From Artemia franciscana (Eukaryota; Arthropoda; Branchiopoda; Anostraca; Artemiidae): DNA of 64,000 nucleotides. Positions 24,047 to 36,370 of the stretch are shown here, one piece after another; position 1 is the first letter of the stretch; each line of letters opens with the position of its first letter. Where the stretch lies: positions 28,981,298-29,045,297 of the forward strand of contig NC_088880.1 of the NCBI RefSeq assembly GCF_032884065.1, in the 5' to 3' direction. Both the position numbers and the translations under genes were made by a program. Below the pieces are notes generated by a model. The model made no database searches, was not told the origin of the DNA, and saw nothing but the letters and a program-made list of their open reading frames with translations.

Positions 24047-24845
24047 TATGGTAAAATTCTCAGTTTGGATACTTCACTTACAGATACGTAGGCCAAAGAG
24101 GGGGAGGGATAAGTCTCTACCCAAATTAGAGGGAGCAAAGAAAAAATTTTAGGGAGGAGCCTCCCCTGTTCTGTGGCTCACAAATTAGTGGATCACTCCT
24201 TTTTACGTTGAAACACCTTTTGGTGAAATCAAGGAGCAAAAAGGTGTAAAAAAGGTGATCCATTTTTAAGAGCTGGATTGAATTTGCTAATTAACAAAAA
24301 AAATTGAAAAAGTTAATAACGGAGTCCCCATCGTCAGTGTTGTTATGGGTAAGCTTTAGTGCCTTTTCAGCGCTTCACCCTAGGACGCCGGGACGCTTTA
24401 GGGTCTTCATGGGCCATTTTTGAATAAACGCTTTAGTAGTTGTTTTTTAAGGCAAACCCTCAATAACACGTTGTTAACGCTCTTATCTTCTTCTAAGCAG
24501 TTACACATGCTAAATTTACTCCACTTACAGACACGTGCGCAGACGAGGGGGAGGGAGCAAATCTGTACCAAAATTAGAGGGAGCAAAGAAGTAAGCTCTG
24601 AATGTAATAGGGAGGAGCCTCCCCTGTTGTGTGGCTCACAAATTTGCCAGAACAAATCAGAAGGTCTAAGAAAAAGTAAGTTTTGCCAAATAAGAAACAA
24701 AGGTTCAAAAATTGTTCAAAGTTTGTTAGACTTGAATACATTTGATTATTTTAAATTATGTAGAAAGATAAATAAAACAAGAGCTAAGAGCTCATATGGC
24801 ACTTCTGACGAGGCAAGAAGAGCCAAGACATCATATGGTATGAGC
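24047..24845. repeat. Dispersed repeat, copy in MIPEP intron
   Basis: Same sequence as 30918-31730, including two related sub-blocks with CTTACAGA-ACG, GGGAGGAGCCTCCCCTGTT and GTGGCTCACAAATT. It ends with the GAGCTCATATGGCACTT motif that opens the satellite-bearing TIR element at 31666. At 24845 it is cut by the left edge of duplication block B. Confidence 0.85.
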
Positions 24846-24849
24846 ATTT

Positions 24850-25400
24850 TGGCAGCTCACGATAAAATTCGAACGTCTATGAAAATGCTTATGCTTTAGA
24901 AAAAATGCATTAATAATGGCAAGTATGATTGTTTTGAAGCACTTGAGTGTTTTATTGAAAACCAACTGCAGCTTAAGATTAACCTACTGTTTGACGACTA
25001 TTTTGTGGAAGAGATGAAAAAGTTTGATTCGTTGAGTCGGATTTGTAAACCATATCAGGATAATTTACCAACTAGTATGTCAACAAAAGCAAGTGAAGGG
25101 CTCATTGGTTTATAAGAAGATATCTCGCTGAAAAATAGTTTTAATCGGAAACAGTTAAGGAAATCCTGGCTCTGAGTTGCTGATAACTATCCTTGCCTGT
25201 TTGATGCAAGTCCTCCTCCTCTCTGCTACCTCATATCTATGTGAGGCCGGGTTTTTGGCTATGGTTTAAATTAAAATTAAGTACAAAAGTAAATCCGATA
25301 TATCAGACTCACTACGATTAAAAGTAACTGAATTAGAAGTTGATGCTGAAACTGTAATGAACAAAAATCTTAACTAAATACATCTTTCCCATTGAAATAA
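24850..25400 (+). pseudogene. hAT transposase relic, copy B (C-terminal only)
   Basis: Lacks the N-terminal part seen in copy A; otherwise the same text, including FDDYFVEEMKKFDSL and SYLCEAGF-type ending. Confidence 0.72.
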
Positions 25401-25569
25401 CTTCTTAAAGAAAACAAGCGGATATGGTTATGTAAGCTATAAAAAATTACTTGAGTCGTGTTTTTATTATAACAGTATTTCATTCATATATGTAACACCT
25501 CTATTTTTTTTTTCATTGTGGAACAAATTTTTTCATAGTGGAACAAATAAGTTCCACTACTCGCAACTA

Positions 25570-26925
25570 CTGAATTTCAGCATTACCAAGATTAATGCTC
25601 ACGACCGCAACCCACTCAATATTCGCTTGCGACCCACTGGTCGGTTGCAACCCCTAGCTAGGGAACCACTTCTGTAGACCATTCTTCAGGGAAGCACCTA
25701 AAAAATCCTTCCCTTGCTTTTTGGAGCCCCCTCGTTTGAGAACCATGCTTAACCACTGTCATCACTGTAGCTTCAAATATTTCAATCTTGGTTCGCAGGC
25801 TTGTATTCCTGTTCTTCTAACTTTCTTCAACTGTAAAAAAAACACACTCTTGGTCTTGGCTTTTCTACTTTGGACATCTTCACTGCATCCATAATTTTTA
25901 CTAATAACAATACCTTGGTAAGTGAAGCTGTCTACTTGATCGATCTTCTCAATACCTAATGAATTATGTTCACCTTCACTTGTTCTCAGCCAAAGCAACT
26001 CAGTTTTCTTAACAATAATTTTCAAGCCGTTTTTCGTGACCTGAACTCTCAAAACCTCCAAAAAATCATTCATTTGACTAATATTGTCATCTAGGACGGT
26101 CTAATCATCAATACAATTCAAGTCAGCGAGAGTTTTTTTTTCCATTTGATGCCATGCTCTCACATAGTCTTTTTGGTGTTCCTAAGGACGAAGTCCGTCA
26201 AAATGATCCGTACTAATGGGGATAAAAGACAACCTTGCTTAACTTCTGATTCAATATGAAACCGGCTACTAACCTCATTTCCTACCTTAACCACAGCTAT
26301 GTTATTATCGTATAACGCACTAGCCACTTCAGTGTCTTTATCCGATATGCCATACAGAGGGCCTTCGCTAAAGCTCTTCTATCGGCCGAATGAAACGCTT
26401 GCTCATGATCTATAGAGCTAAGGACTAAAGTCCTCCTCTACCCTTCCTTACATCCTCTCCCCTTCCTCTACCCTTCCTATAATAACACAGTTCTCCCCTT
26501 AAAACTTTATTTACAGCATCTCTAAGTCAAAAAGTATCATCTTATTAAGTAATTTACATCCTACAGAAACCAAGCTAATGCCTCTATAATTAGTAAACAG
26601 ACTCTTGTAATCTTTCTTATGGCAAGCTCTAATTCAACTCCAATATATCTCTAACTTCACAACCACCATATTTAAAAACTCATATACCATACTGTCAGCA
26701 CCCTTGCAAAATAAATCTTCTTTCCCTTCAAACTGTCACAAACTGTTTCATACCTTTCTATATAATTTCCTACAGCTTTTTCACGGTCTAAAATGTTCTG
26801 CCAATTTTTCTTTGACTCTTTCATTATCCCTAAATGCGTCCCCGTTCCTATCTTTAACCGGGACCAGTCCAGATTGACAGTTCCGTCTCAGTTTTTTTTT
26901 AAGTTCCAGTAGAATATTTTATTAT
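25570..26925 (-). pseudogene. RTE-type LINE relic, copy B
   Basis: Same segments as copy A, slightly better preserved at the thumb: VDSFTYQGIVISKNYGCSED then VQSRKAKTKSVFFLQLKKV. Confidence 0.82.
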
Positions 26926-27119
26926 TATGCTGTCTGGCTACATCTTCTAGTTGTTCCGCAATTTCATTCATTGCTTCCAATTCACACCTTCTTAATTCAT
27001 ATTTTAATGCTTTGTCTGCTTCCTTTAGTTTCCTCTTATTCTCGTATGGTCATGCCCTCATTTTTGCTTAAAGCGTTGTCGCTAAGATTCCTAGTTGCGT
27101 TTCTAACTTTCCTCTCAAG

Positions 27120-27720
27120 ACTTTCACCAAGCCGCCGTAGGCCAACACTGCTGCGTACGCTCCTTCTCTGCCTGAATCTCGTCGAAGCTTCACTCTTCAA
27201 GCTCTCCACTTCTAATTTCTGTTAAATCTTTTTTATGGCCTCTTTCCACCCTATTCGGGGACAACCTTCTTTTCTTCTGGCCCTAGATGGATGGCCATGA
27301 AGCACAATATTCGGTAATATGTCGTCCTTCATTCGTAAAACGTGACTAAGCCACCTTATCCTTTCTTTTGTTGTTACTCTAGAAAGTGGGATCGATCCAC
27401 ATTTTTTACAGCATATTATTTAATATATGTTCAGCCAAATGGGTACCTAAAATTAGCCTTTGACAATTACTCGTGAAAACATGTAACAAATCATTCTTAG
27501 CTTTTCGAAGCGTCCAGTTTTCAGGATCATTCTAGACTTGAGTCATTACGTTTGCCTCCTAACTTTCTCAACAGTGAAAAATAACACCGTGCCTCTCGAC
27601 TATCTTACTTTTTAAATCTCCACTGCATCCACCATCTTTAATTTAAAAAATATTTCTTTCGAAGTATAGGTTCTACTAACCTTAACCTCTTTGTTAATCG
27701 AAAACAACCATTTACAAATA
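27120..27720 (-). mobile_element. Second RTE-type 3' fragment, copy B
   Basis: As in copy A, with a ~60-base stretch at 27480-27541 absent from A. That stretch fits the normal RTE coding text, so A probably lost it. Confidence 0.75.
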
Positions 27721-27759
27721 CTTATGGTTGAACTTTGTCTTCCCGACACGTGTTGAATT

Positions 27760-29460
27760 CCGGCACTGTCTTGTCAATTACCTACTGATGATTTCCCACC
27801 TGCTTTCCCTCCCATATATCCGTCTGAGATCGAAATAAGAATTGGGGAACTACGAAAAACAAGTGTCTGCCCTTTTGATATCCCGTTTTCTCTCATTACT
27901 GTTTAGAGTGACTTCCTTCCAAAGCCCTTGTCTGTTCTTTTCAATGAGATTAATGAGTCTGGCCAATATCCACGAGCTTGGAAACCGGGTCTCATAACCC
28001 CCTTAAAAAAGAAAGACATATAATCTGGTTTTGAAGGTGTTCGTCCTGTTTCTCTCACTCATATATTCTCTTAACTATATGAAGGATTCCTTGCAGATTG
28101 GCTAAAAGAAAATCCAACCTCTTACTGACCAGAGACAATTCGGGAACATCAAATCCACTTCTACTTCCCTTTACCTTCTTTTTCTTATTGACTCAATTGG
28201 TAAAATTCTTGAAAAACCCAATCACTGGCTAAATTTAATTCCCATTGACCTTCAAAAAGCAATTTACCTTGTTAACCTCAATATTTCAGTTGAGAAACTT
28301 GTAACTGGTTTAAATATTGATTCTTTAATGGTTTAATTGGTTGCCTCCTTTTTCATCGAATAGATCATAGGTAGTCAAATACCAGAATTATTATTCCAAT
28401 CTCCTCCCTGTCCACAATGGAGTACCCCAAGGAACTCTCCTTGGTCCCCTCCTTTTTCTGTTATGATAAATAGCCTCGCTAAGGAATTCCCGACAGATGG
28501 AAATTTGAGGATGACCTAACGGTTGTTGAAACCTGCTACAGAAGCATAGTAAGCAACCCCATGAGCATCCTCAATGATATTTTAGATGACGCTGTGGACT
28601 TAGACGTGAGAGTAAACCCCTCTAGATCTATGATAATGCCAATATGTTTCCTTAAAACCTTGCCCCTTTTCCTCAATCCTACCCCCCTCCCCCTCAGATA
28701 TTTCTGTGTCGTCCTTTAAAGTACTTGGGATTAGAATTTCCTCTAATTTAAAGTGGGATATTCACGTTAAAGATATTGTCCATAGAGCTAATGCGTCCAT
28801 GTCTCTCCTTAACCGTTGGAATAAGTTTAACGTCCTCCCATCCCATTCTTTAAGGATCTCTACTTCCTTTGTCCGCCCGCATCTTGAATATGCTTGTCCA
28901 GTTTAATATCCAGGTATGAAAAACCTTTGTCCCCTTCATTACTGATCAAATAAACCGTATATTTTCCCTTTTTTTTTCAGTACTAGTTGTCTATGGAATG
29001 TCTCTCCTTAAGGTCTTGAATGAATTTTACGTCCCTCCATCCCATTTTTCACGGATCTATCCTTCCTTTGTCCGCCCGCATCTTGAATCTCCATGTCCAG
29101 TTTGGCATCCTGGCATCTCCCGTGATGAATCCATTCAAAAATGGAATCCATTCAAAAAAGAGCCCTGAGAATAATTTTTCAAGAAGCTAAGGTAACATCC
29201 TCGCTCCTTTTAAAAAAGGCCACGCTGGAAACTCTTGAGCACAGGAGAGGAACATTGTGTCTCCGTTTTGCAAAAAAAAAAATGCAATAATAAACCTTTG
29301 TACGAAAAACGTTTTCCCCAAAAGGCACTCCCCATCCAGGCACCACCTGCCACATACTGTTTATGAACCCGTTCCTATCTTGTCCCGCACCCGTTGCTTA
29401 ACCTCTAGGTATGAAAAAACCTTTGTCCCCTTCATTACTGATAAAATAAACAGCTAGTTT
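27760..29460 (+). pseudogene. CR1/Jockey-like LINE RT relic, copy B
   Basis: Same layout as 21940-23640, with FKVLGIRISSNLKWDIHVKD and a C-terminus ending KTFVPFITDKINS. Not functional. Confidence 0.8.
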
Positions 29461-29854
29461 TCCTCTCTTTTTTTCTTTGGTAATGTTGATACCCAAGTTT
29501 TATGTTCGTTTGATTCTTTTGTTCCCTCCCCCTTTTTCATGTTCTTTTTTCAACTCTTTTAACGGTAATTTTATTTAACTCTTTTTTAGTTTTTATCTTT
29601 TTTAACTTTCTGACACTTTGCCGCTTAATATTTTCGACTAATGAACGGTTTTGCCATTCTGATATTTCTGGCATTGTTTTGCCAGTTTTTTAGTTACTGT
29701 GCTTTTTATGATTTTTTTTTTCTAAATGCACCCCAACTCGGTTTTTAAAACTATTTTGTTTGAATAAGTCATTTTTAAATAAAAAAAAATATTTCTCATA
29801 TTTCCGTGAATTGATGCACCTATTCTATCCAAATTTATTTAGATCTATATTGAT

Positions 29855-29990
29855 CGGGGGTAATGTCTGTATTAGTCGGGGGTAATGTCTATATTTGTCG
29901 GGGGTAATGTCTATATTAGTCGAGCGTAATGTCTATATTAGTCGGGGGTAATGTCTATATTAGTCGAGGGTGATTTCTATATTAGTGAGG
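29855..29990. repeat. 22-bp minisatellite before the last MIPEP exon
   Basis: About six units of GGGGGTAATGTCTATATTAGTC with few changes. It ends ~47 bases before the splice acceptor at 30037. Confidence 0.93.
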
Positions 29991-30037
29991 GGGGTTCAAT
30001 CTATTTGCTTGGATCTATTTAAAATGTTTGTTTTCAG

Positions 30038-30331
30038 GCCTGGCAATTACGCTTCAGTCACCTTTTCGGCTATGGTGCAAAATACTATTCATATCTCCTG
30101 TCAAGGGCTGTTGCGTCTTGGATATGGCAAGATTTGTTTCGTGAAAATCCACTATCAAGAGATTCTGGTGAAAAATATAGACGAGGTCTATTAGCTCACG
30201 GAGGAGGAATGCCCCCTCCAGAAATTCTTGCCAAGTTTTTAAAGCAGGATATCTCAGCAAGTAATCTTGCCCGTTCCTTAATTAATGAAATTGAAAATAG
30301 AAGAATGGAAGTTAACAACATATCAAGATAG
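30038..30331 (+). CDS. MIPEP: Mitochondrial intermediate peptidase, last exon
   Basis: 98 codons including the stop. Acceptor TTGTTTTCAG|GCCTGG, phase 0, completing LPYVHNT|AWQLRFSHLFGYGAKYY. The text SYLLSRAVAS-WIW, GEKYRRGLLAHGGG and the short acidic/basic tail ending MEVNNISR match the C-terminal domain of animal MIPEP. The AHGGG loop and the Tyr-rich GYGAKYYSY helix line the active-site channel in this family. Total visible coding length is 292 residues of an enzyme that is normally around 700, so the N-terminal half is outside the window. No coding lesions. Confidence 0.97.
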   Translation, partial: AWQLRFSHLFGYGAKYYSYLLSRAVASWIWQDLFRENPLSRDSGEKYRRGLLAHGGGMPPPEILAKFLKQDISASNLARSLINEIENRRMEVNNISR

Positions 30332-30365
30332 TTCTTTTTTGTCGTTATAGTGTATATCTAATTTA

Positions 30366-30371
30366 AATAAA
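30366..30371 (+). promoter_or_regulatory. Poly(A) signal of MIPEP
   Basis: AATAAA 35 bases after the MIPEP stop codon, in an AT-rich short 3' UTR. Placement is appropriate; use is inferred. Confidence 0.55.
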
Positions 30372-30917
30372 ATTGTTTTTTATTCTTAGATAATGTATAA
30401 TTCAAGAATTTGTTGTCGGCGGATTGGAGTACCGGCGGTGAATTTTTTTCAGGGATTACAAAAAAAGAGTTTAATGTATTTAGGGAGAAAAGATAGATTT
30501 TGAAAATTTGAACGTTTTCCAATTTTTGGAGGGTTTAAGTATACCAAAACGCCATCATGCAAAACAAAGGGCAAGCTATTATGATCATTATTTTGCTCAG
30601 GCCTCAAAATTTGATGCCTTTTTATGCTCAAAGATTCACTATTTTATTATGTATGTATATTTACTCTTTATATGTATATTTCACAACAATAGTGAAGCAA
30701 TGTCAAATCAGTCACGGCTTGACTGATTTGAGGTGTTATAAAATATGTAATAAAACTGAATAAAATAGAATATGTAAATAAAATTGAGGGGAAAGCCGTT
30801 GTGGAATTCTCTAATGGAGGGTATAAGGTAGGCTCCAATTGTAACAATATGGCTTCAATTGACAACCCTATAATGGATCTGTAATTTGGACTCTCGAATC
30901 GTCAATCTTGCCATCAA
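30372..30917. other. MIPEP downstream flank
   Basis: No gene or repeat family recognised. Confidence 0.4.
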
Positions 30918-31665
30918 GTAAAATTCTCAGGTTGGATACTTCACTTACAGATACGTATGCCGAAGAGGGGAGGGATAAGTCTCTACCCAAATTAGAGGGA
31001 GCAAAGAAAAAATTTTAGGGAGGAGCCTCCCCTGTTCTGTGGCTCACAAATTAGTGGCTCACTCCTTTTTACGTTGAAACACCTTTTGGTGAAATCAAGG
31101 AGCCAAAAGGTGTAAAAAAAAGGTGATCCATTTTTAAGAGCTGGATTGAATTTGATAATTAACAAAAAAAATGAAAAAGTTAATAACGGAGTCCCCATCG
31201 TCAGTGTTGTTATGGGTATGCTTTAGTGCCTTTTCAGCGCTACACCCTAGGACGCAGGGGCACTTTAGGGTCTTCTTGGGCCGTTTTTGAATGAAACGCT
31301 TTAGTAGTTGTTTTTTAAGGCAAACCCTCAATAATACATTGTTAACGCTCTTATCTTCTTCTAAGCAGTTACATATGCTAAATTTACTCCACTTACAGAC
31401 ACGCGCGCAGACGAGGGGGAGGGATTAAATCTGTACCAAAATTAGAGGGAGCAAAGAATGAAGCTCTGAATGTAATAGGGAGGAGCCTCCCCTGTTGTGT
31501 GGCTCACAAATTTGCCAGAACAAATCAGAAGGTCTAAAAAAAAGTAAGTTTTGCCAAATAAGAAACAAATTTTCAAAAATTGTTCAAAGGTTATTAGACT
31601 TTAATAAATTTGATTATTTTAAATGATGCAGAAAGATAAATAAAACAAGAGCTAAGAGCTCATAT
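30918..31665. repeat. Dispersed repeat, intergenic copy
   Basis: Matches 24047-24788 over its length with small indels. It contains an inverted pair near 31045-31130 (GTGGCTCACTCCTTTT / AAAAGGTG-GATCC). Confidence 0.85.
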
Positions 31666-34092
31666 GGCACTTCTGACGAGGCAAGAAGAGCCAAGAGATC
31701 ATATGGTATGAGCTCTAGCAAAATTCTATGAGTCAATAGATTGATTTAAAAGGAAAATAAGAGACTTAATGCCGGTCAGGATTTAAAATAAGAGCTCTGA
31801 GTCACGATGTCCTTCTAAATATAAAAATTCATTAAGATCCGATCACCCACTAGTATGTTATAAATAAATAATTTTTTCTAATTTTTCCTCTCCCTTTAGC
31901 CCCCCAGATGGTCGAATCTGGGAAAATGACTTTGTCAAGTCAATTTATGTAGCTCCCTGACACGCCTACCAATTTTCATCGTCCTAGCACGTCCAGAAGC
32001 ACCAAACTCGCCAAATCACTGAACCTCTCCCCCCAACTCCACCAAAGAGAGCGAATCCAGTACGACTCCGTCAATCACGTATCAAGGACATTTGCTTATT
32101 CTATCCACCAAGATTCATCCCGATTCCTCCACTCCAAATGTTTTCCAAGATTTCCCCCTCAAACTCCCCCCAATGTCAAAAGATCTATTCGGGATATGAA
32201 ATAAGAGCTCTGAGACATGAATTCCTTCTAAACATCAAATTTCATTAAGATCCGATCACCTAATCGTAAAATAAACATACCCCAATTTTCACGTTTTCCA
32301 AGAATTCTGGTTTCCCCTCCAACTCCCCCCAATGTCACAGGATCTGGTCGGAGTTTAAAATTAGAGCTTTAAAGCGCAAGACCCTTTTAAATATCAAATT
32401 TCATTAAGATCTGGTCACCGTTTCGTAAGTTACGAATTCCTCAATTTTCAAAATTACCGCCCCCCCCCCTCCGACTCCACCAAAGAGAGCAGATCCAGTC
32501 CGATTATGTCAGTCACGTGTCTTAGACATGTTTTTGTTCTTCCCATCCAGTTTCATCCTGATCTCACCGCTTTAAGTATTTTCTAAGATTTCCGGTTCCC
32601 CTCAACTGCCCCCCCCAATTACGCTGGATCCGGTTGAGATTTAAAATAAGAGATCTGAGTCACGAGGTCCTTCTAAATATGAAGTTTCATGAAGATCCGG
32701 TCACTCCTTCGTAAGTTAAAAATAAGTCATTTTTTCTGATTTTTCAGAATTAACTCCCCCTCCCCCAATAGAGCGGATCCGTTCTAATTATGTAAATCAC
32801 GTATCTAAGACTTCTGCTTATTTTTCCCACCAAGTTTCATCCCGATCCCTCCAATCTAAGCGTTTTCCATGATTTTAGGTTCCCCCACCCCAAACTCCCC
32901 CCAATGCACCAGATCTGGTCGGCATTTAAAATAAGGGCTTTGAGACACGTTATCCTTCTAAATGTAAAATTTTATTGAGATCCGATCACCCAGTCGTAAG
33001 TTAAAAAATACCTCATTTTTTCTAATTTTTCAGAATTAACCCCCCCCCCCAGCTACCCCAATGAGAGCGGATCCGTTCCGTTTATGTCAGTCATGTATCT
33101 AGGACCTGTGATTATTTTCCCCACCAAGTTTCATCCCGATCCCTCCACTCTAAAGTGTTTTACAAGTTTTAGGTTTCCCCCTCCCAGCCCCCCCCCCCCC
33201 CATGTCACCAGATCCGGTCGGGATTTAAAATAAGAGCTCTGAGACACGATATCCTTCTAAATATCAAATTTCATTGAGATCCGATAACCCGTTCGTAAGT
33301 TAAAAATGCCTCATTTTTTCTAATTTTTCAGAATTACCCCCCCCCCCCAACTACCCCAAATAGAGCGGATCCGTTCCGGTTATGTCAATCATGTATCTAG
33401 GACTTGTGTTTATTTTTCCCACCAAGTTTCATCCCGATCCTTCCACTCTAAGCGTTTTTCAAGTTTTGGGTTTCCCCCTCCCAACTCCCCCCCCAATGTC
33501 ACCAGATCTGTTCAGGATTTAAAATAAGAGCTCTTAGACACGATATCCTTCTAAATATCAAATTTCATTGAGATCCGATCACCAGTTCGTAAGTTAAAAA
33601 TACCTCATTTTTTCTAATTTTTCAGAATTAACCCCCCCCCAAAAAAAAAAACTACCCCAAAGAGAGCGGATCCTTTCCGGTTATGTCAATCATGTATCTA
33701 GGACTTGTGCTTATTTTTCCCACCAAGTTTCATCCCGATCCCTCTCCCAACTTCCCCCCCCCCAATGTCACCAGATCCTGTCGGAATTTAAAACAGCTCT
33801 GAGACACAATATTCTTCCAAACATCAAATTCCATTAAGATCTGATCAACCGTTCGTAAGTTAAAAATACTTCAATTTTTCTATTTTTTCCGAATTAACGG
33901 ACCCCCCCCCCGCACTGGTCAAATCGGGAAAACCACTATTTCTAATTTAATCTGGTCCGGTCCCGGATACGCCTGTCAAATTTCATCGTCCTAGCTTACC
34001 TGGAAGTGCCTAAAGTAGCAAAACCGGGACCGACAGACCGACAGAATTTGCGATTGCTATATGTCACATGGTTAATACCAAGTGCCATAAAA
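31666..34092. mobile_element. TIR element carrying a ~270-bp satellite, copy 1
   Basis: Opens with CATATGGCACTTCTGACGAG and closes with TAATACCAAGTGCCATAAAA, an inverted terminal pair (TATGGCACTT / AAGTGCCATA). A short palindrome (AGAGCTCAT ... ATGAGCTCT) sits at the left end. Inside are about eight degenerate units of ~270 bp with the order GAGCTCTGAGACACGATATCC, CATTGAGATCCGATCACC, a C tract, AGAGAGCGGATCCGTTCCGG, CCACCAAGTTTCATCCCGAT. The right end has a conserved tail with GACCGACAGACCGACAGAA. No coding capacity. Confidence 0.8.
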
Positions 34093-34428
34093 ACTGAAAT
34101 TTTTACAGTTTTAAACAAGTAATTCGGGATTAGTCAGTTATTTTGAGCCAGAATTAACGAGTAACAAGGTTTCTCTCTGGAAATGATCGTAATATTATTA
34201 AATTTATGACAATTTTTGCTTGGGAGTTATATTATCATATAGTTATAATATCGTGTACGTATTTCTCAGAACACGGTTTACCCTCCGACATCTTATGCCT
34301 TATATTTGTTGTTATTTTTATTTGTAGCACACTCTCACAAGCGGCGCTTGTTTTACTGCCGATTGATTTTGTTTATGGGCTTGAAAATTATTATTACGAC
34401 TCCCAAACAGGGATTTGAGCATACTCAA
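34093..34428. other. Short intergenic spacer
   Basis: No gene recognised. Confidence 0.4.
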
Positions 34429-35280
34429 CTTCTCAGGAGTAGTCTTTTTCTGCTTCACTTACAGACATGTCGGCAAGGGATTAACCAATGTCCAAATTAG
34501 ATATCGGTGAGGGACTTTGGACTTACCAACAGAAAGAAGGGTCTCAAGAATAAATACAAAACTTCTCAGGAGTAGTCTTTTTCTGCTTCACTTACAGACA
34601 TGTCGGCAAGGGATTAACCAATGTTCAAATTAGATATCGGTGAGGGACTTTGGACTTACCAACAGAAAGAAGGGTCTCAAGAATAAATACAAAACTTCTC
34701 AGGAGTAGTCTTTTTCTGCTTCACTTACAGACATGTCGGCAAGGGATTAACCAATGTTCAAATTAGATATCGGGAAGGGACTTTAAACTTACCAACAGGA
34801 AAAAAGTTCTCAAGAATAAATACAAAACTTCTCAGGAGTAGTCTTTTTCTGCTTCACTTACAGACATGTCGGTAAGGGATTAACTAATGTTCAAATTAGA
34901 TATCGGGGAGGGACTTTGGACTTACCAACAGAAAGAAGAGTCTCAAGAATAAATACAAAACTTCTCAGGAGTAGTCTTTTTCTGCTTCAATTACAGACAT
35001 GTCGGCAAGGGATTAACTAATGCTCAAATTAGATATCGGGAAGGGACTGTGAACTTACCAATAGAAAAAAGGGTCTCAAGAATAAATACAAAGCTTCTCA
35101 GGAGTAGCCTTTTTCTGCTTCACTTACAGACATGTCAGCAAGGGATTAACCAATGTCCAAATGTCGGGGAGGGGTTAGACCAATGTCCAAATTAGACAGA
35201 GCAAAGAATAAAGCTCTGAATATGCTGAGGCCTAGGGTCCTCCTCTGCTTTGTGGATGTGGTTCATAAATTTTCCCAAGC
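34429..35280. repeat. 133-bp tandem array
   Basis: Units start at 34429, 34562, 34695, 34828, 34961 and 35094 (CTTCTCAGGAGTAG), giving an exact 133-bp period. Each unit contains TTCACTTACAGACATGTCGG and GGACTTACCAACAGAAAGAAG. The array ends with a block related to the 3' part of the 24047/30918 repeat family (GCTCTGAATATGCTGAGG ... GTTCATAAATTT), so it probably grew inside an element of that family. Confidence 0.93.
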
Positions 35281-35950
35281 TACCTGTATTTAAACCATAG
35301 TATTTGATTAGAACAGGTTAACCGTCGCTTTTCTGGTGAGTACAATTTATAAAGGGTATAATTTTCCAGTTTATTTAAAATCAATCGCGATACATGCAGG
35401 AAAATGGAATATAATTAAAATTTCAACGGTTTAAATAAGTAATTTGGACTTACCAATAGAAAGAAGGGTCTGAAGAAAAATGTTAACTTTATATTCCATG
35501 CATTTTGCCAAAATATGACAGTCAGGATGATTGAAATGATATACTATAATGACAATTTAAATATATGAAAAATCTCAGTCACGGGTTTAAGGGCTCTTTT
35601 CATTAACAATCCAAATCATAAATAATTTTAATCGAATGAATTATTAATAGACATTTCGCCTTTTAAATCAAAATTTTTTTAACCTGTATATTCCAGTAAT
35701 TCAGAATACTTTCTGAAAAATTAATTATCTCAAAACTTTCAGATAATTCCGGAGAACAAATTTAAGAAAATCGCCATTTTGTTCTCAAATTATGTTTGAT
35801 TTTCAGCAATCCTTAATCCTCCATAATATTATTTTGTACGATTTGTTTTTGAACTTTTCGACTCGAAGATCAGGAATTGACGATGCTAATATTTTGGTTG
35901 ATCCTCGGCAGTCAAACTAAAAAGGAACGACAAAAAGGTCATCTATTCTT
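35281..35950. other. Intergenic AT-rich sequence
   Basis: No gene. A second fragment of the 133-bp unit (GGACTTACCAATAGAAAGAAGG) occurs at about 35446. Confidence 0.4.
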
Positions 35951-35954
35951 ACTT

Positions 35955-36370
35955 CTACTCGTACTAACAACACACTATAGCACTAAGCTGCCTGAGACAC
36001 AGCTGGATATGCTCCTTCTCTAGAACCTAATCAACTTCAAACAGAATCTAATAAACAGGAAAAGCCATTTTGTTTCAAAAGAACTTCACACTTCGCTCAT
36101 CTATCAGCCTTTCGATTACTACTACTACTAATAGCTTACTACAGGATGAAGCCGCCTGAGACGAAAACAACTACGCACGCTCTTCATAACGTTTAAATCT
36201 ATTCCGAGCGTCTCTCTTTAAACCCTCCCAAGAAGTTTTGATGTCATTTAAATCATTTTTTATGATCTCTTCCCACCCCATCCGGGGGACCCCCCCCCCC
36301 CCCGAATGGCCCTAAAAAAAATGTTTTCGTTTGGCCCTAAATGGATGGCCGAAAAGGATAATCTGTATAT
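35955..36370 (-). mobile_element. RTE-type LINE 3' fragments
   Basis: Two adjacent pieces (35955-36030 and 36118-36370) of the same RTE tail seen at 11638 and 17392, each beginning with a simple CTACTACTA or TACTCGTACTAAC stretch, minus strand. Confidence 0.65.

Larger units (their letters stand above)
24850..29715. repeat. Segmental duplication block, copy B
   Basis: Starts in the middle of the hAT relic (GGCAGCTCACGATAAA) and ends in TTTTTTAGTTACTGTGCTTT, both shared with copy A. The truncated left edge shows that B derives from an A-like source. Confidence 0.92.

Noticed and set aside
24420..24899. 159-residue + strand frame
   Set aside because: Crosses the junction between a dispersed repeat and the hAT relic; not kept in the sister copy at 30918.
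34429..35280. CRISPR-like array
   Set aside because: Whole 133-bp unit is conserved; no spacer variation beyond scattered changes.
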